In this document: piece after piece, positions 58,126 through 64,000 of the stretch
How positions within the stretch are numbered: position 1 is the stretch's first letter
How the letters are laid out: the number at the start of each line of letters is the position of its first letter
Assembly: GCF_025813715.1 (NCBI RefSeq)
Contig: NZ_CP107532.1
Coordinates: 3,612,001-3,676,000, forward strand
DNA: 64,000 nucleotides
Source: Methylobacterium sp. FF17
GTDB taxonomy: Bacteria; Pseudomonadota; Alphaproteobacteria; Rhizobiales; Beijerinckiaceae
Direction of reading: 5' to 3'
Translations under genes and position numbers: made by a program
The notes under the pieces: model-generated
What the model saw: the letters and a program-made list of their open reading frames with translations, nothing else
Told to the model about the DNA's origin: nothing
Databases searched by the model: none

Positions 58126-60180
58126 ATGTTCGTCCTGCACGTCGCTCTACAAGGCTGCCTGCGCGGTGGCGGGGTCGTCTATGGGCTGACCGCCGATACC
58201 GGAGGCCATATCCGCTACCTGCTCGACCTCGTGGCGGCCTCGGCCCAGGATGCCGGGATCACGCGGATCGTGGTGGCAACCCGCCTGTTCCACGGCGCGC
58301 CCGGGCCCGATTATGCCGTGCCCGAAGAGCGGATCTCCGACAAGGTCACGCTCGTGCGGCTCGCGAGCACGTCACCGGATTACCGTGCGAAGGAGGCGAT
58401 GCACGCGGAGGTGGGAAGCTTCGCGGACAACCTCCTGGCCTGGATCGCCGCGCAGCCGATGCGCCCCGACCTGATCCACGCCCATTACGCGGACGCCGCC
58501 ACCGTCGCCACCATCGTGGAGGATCGTCTCGGGATTCCCTTCGTGTTCACAGCCCACTCGCTCGGGCGGGTGAAGGCCTCGCTGCTTGAGCCCGAGGCGG
58601 TGGCGGACACCGATTTGGGGCACCGGATCGCGGCCGAGGAGACGGCGCTGGCGCGCGCCAGCCTCGTCATCGCCTCCTCCCGCGACGAGGCGGAGGTGCA
58701 GTACGCGGACTATGGGGCCTACGATCCCGGCCGCATCCGGGTGCTTCCGCCCGGCAGCGATCTCGCCCGGTTCGCGGCGGCGCGCCCCGATCCGGCGGTC
58801 GATGCCACGATCAACCGTTTCCTCGACGACCCGGCAAAGCCGGTGCTGCTGGCGCTCGCCCGACCAGTGGCACGCAAGAACCTCGGCGCCCTCGTGCGCG
58901 CCTACGGCGAGAATCCGGCCCTCCAGGCCCGGGCCAACCTGGTGCTGATCGCCGGGACGCGCGAGGACATCGATGCGCTCGACGGCGAGATGGCCGCGAC
59001 CTTGCGCGAAATCCTGGTGCTCATTGACCGCTACGACCTCTACGGACGCGTCGCCTATCCGAAGACCCACCGCCCGGAGGACGTACCGGCGATCTACGCC
59101 CATGCCCGCGTGCGCGGCGGCCTCTTCGTCAACCCAGCCCTCAACGAACCCTTCGGCCTGACCCTGCTGGAAGCGTCCGCCGCCGGCCTGCCGCTGGTCG
59201 CCACCGACAGCGGCGGACCCAACGACATCGTGGAGACCTGCGGCAACGGCCTCCTGGTCGATCCCCGTGCCCCGCAGGCGATCGCGGCCGCCTGCCTGCG
59301 CATCCTCGGCGACCCCGGGCTCTACGCGGCCTGCGTGGCGGGCGGCGCCCGGGCGGCAGCGGCCTATGATTGGGACCGACACGCCGCGCGCTACCATGTG
59401 CTTCTGCGCGCGCTCATCGCCCCCGAGCCGCCCCTGTCCGCGCCCCGGCAATTGCTCGTCTGCGACATCGACAACACCCTGGTCGGCTGCGCGGCGGCCC
59501 TCGGCATCTTCCGGCGCTGGCGCAGCCGGCAGGACGGGTTGGCCTTCGGTGTCGCCACCGGACGCTCATTACACAGCGCCATGGCGGTGCTCGAACAGCA
59601 GGACACCCCGCGCCCCCAGGTGATGATCACCTCGGTCGGCTCGGAGATCTACCATCTCGATGCCAACGGCGTGACCTACACCGCCGACGCCGCCTGGCGA
59701 GCCACCGTCTCGCTGGGCTGGGACCGCGAGGGGGTCGGCGCCGCACTGGCCGATCTCGCCGGGCTCGTTCCGCAGGGCCCGCTGGAGCAGCGCGGACACA
59801 AGCTCAGCTATTTCGGGGATGCGGCAACGGCCCAACGGGTCCGGGCACGCCTCGCGCGGGCGGGTCTCGCCGTCACCGTGATCCACAGCCACGGCCGCTA
59901 CCTCGACGTTCTGCCGCAAGCGGCCTCGAAGGGTACGGCGGTCGACCATGTCCGGGCCTTCTACGGGTTGCCGGAACGAGCCGTCTTCGTCGCCGGCGAT
60001 TCTGGCAACGACATCGAGATGCTGCGCCTCGGCGCCCAGGCGATCATCGTGGGCAACTACTCGGACGACCTCGCGAGCAACGCCGCCCTGAAACACTCCT
60101 ACGTGGCCCGCGCCTCGCACGCCCGCGGCATCATCGAGGGGGTCGGGCATTTCCGCCGGATACTCGCCGATGCCGGCTGA
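58126..60180 (+). CDS. Sucrose-phosphate synthase fused to sucrose-phosphatase-type HAD
   Basis: 684 residues in two domains. The first is a GT4 SPS: start VALQGCLRGGGVVYGLTADTGG, a GT-B donor loop VNPALNEPFGLTLLEASAAGLP, making sucrose-6-phosphate from UDP-glucose and fructose-6-phosphate. The second (from about 443) is a HAD phosphatase with CDIDNTLVG, GRSLHSAM and GDSGNDIEML, all catalytic residues present, so it probably releases sucrose. Sucrose would serve as a compatible solute or as a substrate of the adjacent GTs. Overlaps the next gene by 11 bases. Confidence 0.88.
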   Translation: MFVLHVALQGCLRGGGVVYGLTADTGGHIRYLLDLVAASAQDAGITRIVVATRLFHGAPGPDYAVPEERISDKVTLVRLASTSPDYRAKEAMHAEVGSFADNLLAWIAAQPMRPDLIHAHYADAATVATIVEDRLGIPFVFTAHSLGRVKASLLEPEAVADTDLGHRIAAEETALARASLVIASSRDEAEVQYADYGAYDPGRIRVLPPGSDLARFAAARPDPAVDATINRFLDDPAKPVLLALARPVARKNLGALVRAYGENPALQARANLVLIAGTREDIDALDGEMAATLREILVLIDRYDLYGRVAYPKTHRPEDVPAIYAHARVRGGLFVNPALNEPFGLTLLEASAAGLPLVATDSGGPNDIVETCGNGLLVDPRAPQAIAAACLRILGDPGLYAACVAGGARAAAAYDWDRHAARYHVLLRALIAPEPPLSAPRQLLVCDIDNTLVGCAAALGIFRRWRSRQDGLAFGVATGRSLHSAMAVLEQQDTPRPQVMITSVGSEIYHLDANGVTYTADAAWRATVSLGWDREGVGAALADLAGLVPQGPLEQRGHKLSYFGDAATAQRVRARLARAGLAVTVIHSHGRYLDVLPQAASKGTAVDHVRAFYGLPERAVFVAGDSGNDIEMLRLGAQAIIVGNYSDDLASNAALKHSYVARASHARGIIEGVGHFRRILADAG

Positions 60181-61051
60181 ATTGCTGGACGCTCCATCGG
60201 CGAGCGTCCTTACCCTGGTGCGCGGCCGGGCCGACCGCCTGCGCAACCTCATGGCGGGGCTCGCCCGCCAGACCGTGCGACCGTGCGAACTGGTGATCGC
60301 CTGGATGCAGCCGGAGCCGGCGCCCGACCTGCCCGATCCCGGGTGCCCGGTGCGCCACCTGCACGTGCCCGGCGAGCCGATGCCGCTGGCCGCCGCCCGC
60401 AACCGGGCGGCCGAGGCAGCAACCGGTGACGTTCTGATCTTCCTCGACGTGGATTGCATCCCCGCCCCGTCCCTGGTCGCGGCCTACGGGCGCGCGGCGG
60501 CGGAGACCGATGGGCTCTTCCTCGGGGAGGTCCTGTACCTGCCACCGGCCATCGATGCGGCGCCCGATCATGCGGCCTTCGACCGCCTCGGCCGGGCGCA
60601 TCCGGCGCGGCCCCGGCCGCCCGAGACGGGCCTGCGCCGGGAGCCCGATCCGGGCCAGCTCTGGGGCCTGTCCTTCGCGCTGCCGGCCCGGAAGTGGCGG
60701 GCGGTCGGCGGAATGGACGAGGCCTATGCCGGCTACGGCGGCGAAGAGACGGACCTCGCCACCCGCCTCGCCGCCGCCGGACTGCCGGTTTTCTGGGTCG
60801 CGGATGCACGGGCCTATCACCAGCACCATCCGGTCCATGTGCCGCCGCTCCAGCATTTCGAACCGATCCTGGCCAACGCCACCCGCTTCCGTGCCACCCA
60901 CGGGCGCTGGTGCATGACGTACTGGCTCGACCAGTTCCGCGCCGCCGGGCTGATCGATTGGGACACGGACGCATCCGCGATCCGCCTCATCCGCCGGCCG
61001 AACGCCGCCGAGATCGCCGCCGCCCTGCGGCCCGACGCCCTGTTCTCCTGA
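60170..61051 (+). CDS. GT2 family glycosyltransferase
   Basis: 293 residues. LTLVRGRADRLRNLMAGLARQ start, PLAAARNRAAEAATGDVLIF, LDVDCIPAPS (D-x-D), and GYGGEETDLATRLAAAG with a following HQHHP. Overlaps the SPS stop by 11 bases, so probably co-expressed. A close paralogue lies at 62252. Confidence 0.87.
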   Translation: MPAELLDAPSASVLTLVRGRADRLRNLMAGLARQTVRPCELVIAWMQPEPAPDLPDPGCPVRHLHVPGEPMPLAAARNRAAEAATGDVLIFLDVDCIPAPSLVAAYGRAAAETDGLFLGEVLYLPPAIDAAPDHAAFDRLGRAHPARPRPPETGLRREPDPGQLWGLSFALPARKWRAVGGMDEAYAGYGGEETDLATRLAAAGLPVFWVADARAYHQHHPVHVPPLQHFEPILANATRFRATHGRWCMTYWLDQFRAAGLIDWDTDASAIRLIRRPNAAEIAAALRPDALFS

Positions 61052-61072
61052 AGATTGTCGAACCTGACCGCC

Positions 61073-62206
61073 ATGAAGAAGCCGATCGCGTTCTTCGTCC
61101 ATCATCAGGGACGGGGCCACGCCAACCGTACGATGGCGGTGGCAGCCGAATTCGCCCGCGACCGACCGGTCTCGGTGCTCACCGCCGGCCCGCACCTGTT
61201 CGAGGGATTCGCCAGGGACATCGAGATCGTGACGCTGCCCGACATGATCGGCGCCGGCGTTCCGACGCCGCGCCTCTATGCGGAGCCGACGCCCCAGGTC
61301 ATGCACTGCGTGCCGCTGGGCCTCGCCGAGATGCGCCGGACCATGCGGGGCATCCTCGACCACCTCGACGCGCGCGATGTCGGCCTGTTCGTGGTCGATG
61401 TCTCGGCGGAGATCGCGCTGCTTTCACGCATCGCCAGCGTCCCTGCGGTGCAGATCCGGATGCATGGCGACCGGGGCGATATCGGGCATGTCGGCGCCTA
61501 CGAGGCCTGCGTCGGGATGCTCGCGCCCTTCGACGAGCGGATTGAGCAGGACGACTATCCTGCGTCCCTGCGGGCGAAGACCTTCTACAGCGGCGGCCTG
61601 TGCACGAGCGTCGACCACATCCCGACCCGCGCCGAGGCCCGCGACAAACTCGGGCTCGATTCCGAGCGCGAGATCATCGTGGCGGTGACCGGGGGCGGGG
61701 GCAGCGGCACGCCCTACGCGCCGCTCACCGTCGCCGCCCGCGCCGCGCCCGACGCGCTCTGGCTCACCCTCGGCCCGACGCATCGCGAGGGCCACGAAAC
61801 GGATTTCAGCAATCTGCGCGAGATGGGCTGGGTCCCCTCGGTCACAGACTACCTCGCGGCGGCCGACATCGTGGTGGCGTCGGCCGGCGACAACACGGTC
61901 CACGAGGTCGCACGGGTCGGGGGCCGCCTCATCGTGATGCCGGAATGGCGTTACTTCGGCGAGCAGACCCGTAAGGCCGAGGCCCTGGTGCGCCTCGGCT
62001 CGGCCGTCCAGGCCCCCGTCTGGCCCGGAGACCTCCAAGGCTGGCGCGACCTCCTCGCACGGGCCCGCACCCTCGACGTCGCCAACCTGCGCAGCCTCTA
62101 CGCGCCGGACGCCGCCGGTCGCGCCGCCGCCTGGCTCGAAGGCCTGACCGACGAGCTCTGGGAGGGGGCGGAGAAGCCGGCCGCCCTCCAGATCGCCGCC
62201 AACTGA
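61073..62206 (+). CDS. GT1/28-type (MurG-like) glycosyltransferase
   Basis: 377 residues, GT-B fold. HHQGRGHANRTMAVAAEF start, GGGGSGTPYAPLTVAA donor loop, and VVASAGDNTVHEVARVGG. ATG 61073 is preferred; a TTG at 61055 is possible. It sits between two GT2 paralogues. Donor and acceptor unknown. Confidence 0.8.
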   Translation: MKKPIAFFVHHQGRGHANRTMAVAAEFARDRPVSVLTAGPHLFEGFARDIEIVTLPDMIGAGVPTPRLYAEPTPQVMHCVPLGLAEMRRTMRGILDHLDARDVGLFVVDVSAEIALLSRIASVPAVQIRMHGDRGDIGHVGAYEACVGMLAPFDERIEQDDYPASLRAKTFYSGGLCTSVDHIPTRAEARDKLGLDSEREIIVAVTGGGGSGTPYAPLTVAARAAPDALWLTLGPTHREGHETDFSNLREMGWVPSVTDYLAAADIVVASAGDNTVHEVARVGGRLIVMPEWRYFGEQTRKAEALVRLGSAVQAPVWPGDLQGWRDLLARARTLDVANLRSLYAPDAAGRAAAWLEGLTDELWEGAEKPAALQIAAN

Positions 62207-62251
62207 CCCGAGACGCCACGACCTCAATCTCAACAGGAGCCCGACACCCGC

Positions 62252-63169
62252 ATGTCCACCGTTTCCGTCGTGACCCTGGCCAAGGGACGACCCGCGCACC
62301 TGCGCAACGTGTTGCTGGGGCTGGAGCGCCAGACGCGCCCGCCCATCGAGTTCATCGTCGCGGTGATGCAGGACGCGCCCTACGACCTGCCCGAGGTCGG
62401 CTTCCCCATCCGTCAGATCCTGATCCCCGGCACCGAATTGCCCCTCGCCGCCGCCCGCAATCGCGGCGTGGCGGCCGCGACCGGTGACGATGTGGTGTTC
62501 CTCGACGTCGACTGCATCCCGGCGCCCGATCTCGTGGCCGACTATGCGCGGGGGCTCGCCGAACTCGACGGCCTGCTGATGGGCGAGGTGCTCCACCTGC
62601 CCGAGCACGCCACAGAAGGCGACTGGTCGTGCGAGCGTCTCTCAGCGGTCGCCGAGAAGCACTCGGACCGGCGCGGCCCGCCGGCCTCCGGCATCGAGAT
62701 CTGCCACGACTACCGCTGCTTCTGGTCGCTGAACTTCGCGATCCGCCGGACCACCTTCCTGGCCACCGGCGGCTTCGACGAGCGCTACGCCGGCTATGGC
62801 GGAGAGGACACGGATTTCGGCAAGATCCTCGACCAGCGGGGCGTGCCCATCGCCTGGATGAAGGGCGGGCTGGCCTACCACCAGTACCATCCGCACCACA
62901 TGCCCCCGGTCCACCACCTCGACAGCGTCGTGCGCAACGCCGAACTGTTCGAGGCCAAGTGGGGCTACCGCACGATGGGCCACTGGCTCTACGCCTTCAA
63001 GGTGATGGGCCTGATCGACGACACGCCCGACCGGCCGATCCGCATCCTGCGCCGCCCCGAGCCCGCCGATCTCGCGCTCACCGGCCAGCAGAGCCACCAG
63101 CCCTATACGAATTCGGCCTCCGTCATCCGGACCCTGGAAGCGCGGTCGGCCACCGTGGCCGGCGTGTGA
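62252..63169 (+). CDS. GT2 family glycosyltransferase, paralogue of the gene at 60170
   Basis: 305 residues. VTLAKGRPAHLRNVLLGLER, PLAAARNRGVAAATGDDVVF, LDVDCIPAPDL and GYGGEDTDFGKILDQRG, with HQYHPHHMP. Highly similar in layout to 60170-61051, suggesting tandem duplication around the MurG-like gene. AGGAG lies about 12 bases before ATG. Confidence 0.87.
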   Translation: MSTVSVVTLAKGRPAHLRNVLLGLERQTRPPIEFIVAVMQDAPYDLPEVGFPIRQILIPGTELPLAAARNRGVAAATGDDVVFLDVDCIPAPDLVADYARGLAELDGLLMGEVLHLPEHATEGDWSCERLSAVAEKHSDRRGPPASGIEICHDYRCFWSLNFAIRRTTFLATGGFDERYAGYGGEDTDFGKILDQRGVPIAWMKGGLAYHQYHPHHMPPVHHLDSVVRNAELFEAKWGYRTMGHWLYAFKVMGLIDDTPDRPIRILRRPEPADLALTGQQSHQPYTNSASVIRTLEARSATVAGV

Positions 63170-64000
63170 GGATCGCGCTCCTCGCCCACCTGCGCCACCC
63201 CGTCGCGCCGCCCTTCGCGGGCGGCATGGAGGCCCATTGCTGGAGCCTCGCGGAGGGGCTGACGGCGCGCGGGCACGACGTGGTGCTGTTCGCCGCCGGC
63301 GACAGCGACCCGCGCTTCCGGATCGATCCGGTAATTCCGCAGCACCACGAGCGCAGCTTTCCCGGGTCGGAGCATCAGGGCGATCCCCGCCTCGTCGCCC
63401 ATGTGGATGCGGGCTACCGGGGCGCCTGCGATCGGATCGCGGCCGGTGACTTCGACGTGCTGCACAACAACAGCCTCAGCCGCCTGCCCCTCGAGCGAGG
63501 GCGCATCGCCGCGATGCCGACGGTCACCTCGCTCCACGTGCCCCCCTACGACGCGCTGCGCTGGTTCGTGCAGGACAGCCTTACGCCCGCCCATCGGATC
63601 ACCGTGACATCCGAAGCCCACGGCCGGGCCTGGTGGCCGGAGCCGCTTCCGCCCGAGGTGACTGTGCTCCACAACGGCGTCGATCCGGAGGCCTGGCCCT
63701 ACCGGGATCGCGGGGAGGGCAGCGCGGTCTGGTCGGGACGCCTCACGCCGATCAAGGGCGCCCATCGGGCGATCGCAGCGGCGCGCCGGGCCGGAATCCC
63801 CCTGACCCTGTTCGGACCTGTCGAGGACAGGGCGTACTGGGAGACACGGATCGCCCCGGAGCTTGGCGGTCCGATCCGCTACGGCGGCCATCTCTCCGGT
63901 TCGGCGCTGGCGCAGGAGATCGGCCGCGCCTCCGTCTTCCTGTTCACGCCTTGCTGGGATGAGCCGTTCGGCCTCGTGGCGATTGAGGCCATGGCCTGCG
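63166..64000 (+). CDS. GT4 family glycosyltransferase, cut by the window edge
   Basis: At least 278 residues; the 3' end lies past the window. GTG start overlaps the previous TGA (GTGA). FAGGMEAHCWSLAEGLTARG, NGVDPEAWPYRDRG, SAVWSGRLTPIKGAHRA and CWDEPFGLVAIEAMA match GT4. It is the fourth plus-strand gene after the SPS and likely in one operon. Confidence 0.87.
   Translation, partial: MRIALLAHLRHPVAPPFAGGMEAHCWSLAEGLTARGHDVVLFAAGDSDPRFRIDPVIPQHHERSFPGSEHQGDPRLVAHVDAGYRGACDRIAAGDFDVLHNNSLSRLPLERGRIAAMPTVTSLHVPPYDALRWFVQDSLTPAHRITVTSEAHGRAWWPEPLPPEVTVLHNGVDPEAWPYRDRGEGSAVWSGRLTPIKGAHRAIAAARRAGIPLTLFGPVEDRAYWETRIAPELGGPIRYGGHLSGSALAQEIGRASVFLFTPCWDEPFGLVAIEAMAC

Overview
The window is a GC-rich, gene-dense chromosomal segment that looks like an alphaproteobacterium of the order Hyphomicrobiales, most probably Methylobacterium or Methylorubrum. 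The grounds are a 267-residue PhyR whose phospho-acceptor falls at Asp190 as in Methylobacterium extorquens, a divergent nepR-phyR pair, the local gene families (FAS1, MetA-pathway transporter, SleB-type hydrolase, double cold-shock protein followed by DUF192, three MCPs with one shared C-terminal style), GGAAC-N16-CGTT promoters and GTTC-N7-GTTC type SOS boxes. All calls rest on reading the sequence; no database search was run.

Layout. 0-5.6 kb: tail of hflX, a FAS1 protein, an outer-membrane-type transporter and uvrA. 5.8-13.2 kb: two divergent chemoreceptors, a secreted protein, a stand-alone SNF2-type helicase, a holin-like membrane protein and a TerB-like protein. 13.3-16.1 kb: the EF-P set, epmB-epmA on the minus strand and efp on the plus strand. 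16.2-23.7 kb: DUF1624 membrane protein, cold-shock/DUF192 pair, a possibly SOS-controlled unknown gene, dienelactone hydrolase, a single-domain response regulator with a NepR-like small protein, an alpha/beta-hydrolase-like protein without its nucleophile, a GST and small membrane proteins. 23.8-26.2 kb: the general stress response core nepR/phyR with stress-type small genes. 26.4-35.3 kb: cyclic-nucleotide-binding protein, VOC protein, L,D-transpeptidase, pyruvate phosphate dikinase, cell-wall hydrolase, AcuI-type reductase and a Gre-like factor. 35.4-41.9 kb: tsaC/Sua5, an acyl-CoA dehydrogenase / enoyl-CoA hydratase / two-SDR operon and CorA. 42-53.4 kb: third chemoreceptor, HMCES-type repair protein, PepSY protein, PhnA-like protein, adenine deaminase, heme A synthase, hemolysin III, GH25 lysozyme and DUF488. 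53.4-64 kb: a run of ten sugar-related genes, nine glycosyltransferases plus a fused sucrose-phosphate synthase/phosphatase, continuing past the right edge.

The most informative signal is regulatory. Seven exact GGAAC-N16-CGTT sites (the EcfG general-stress sigma factor motif) and one with a 17-base spacer were found by eye. All lie between genes, while about 0.5 exact 16-spacer sites would be expected by chance on both strands. They precede nepR and phyR (back to back), DUF1328, a small secreted protein, a Gre-like factor, and three short gene-free stretches. Each of these three stretches ends in a strong intrinsic terminator 70-90 bases downstream, contains no ATG, and carries a C-rich (anti-Shine-Dalgarno-like) segment. 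They are proposed as three small RNAs of the general stress response. Degenerate sites of the same kind precede the KGG stress protein, the holin-like protein and a second NepR-like gene.

A second notable area is the right-hand glycosyltransferase island. It combines sucrose-phosphate synthesis with a GT29-like (sialyltransferase-fold) enzyme, GT2, GT4 and GT1/28-type enzymes, many overlapping by a few bases, and suggests an uncharacterised oligosaccharide or glycoside pathway.
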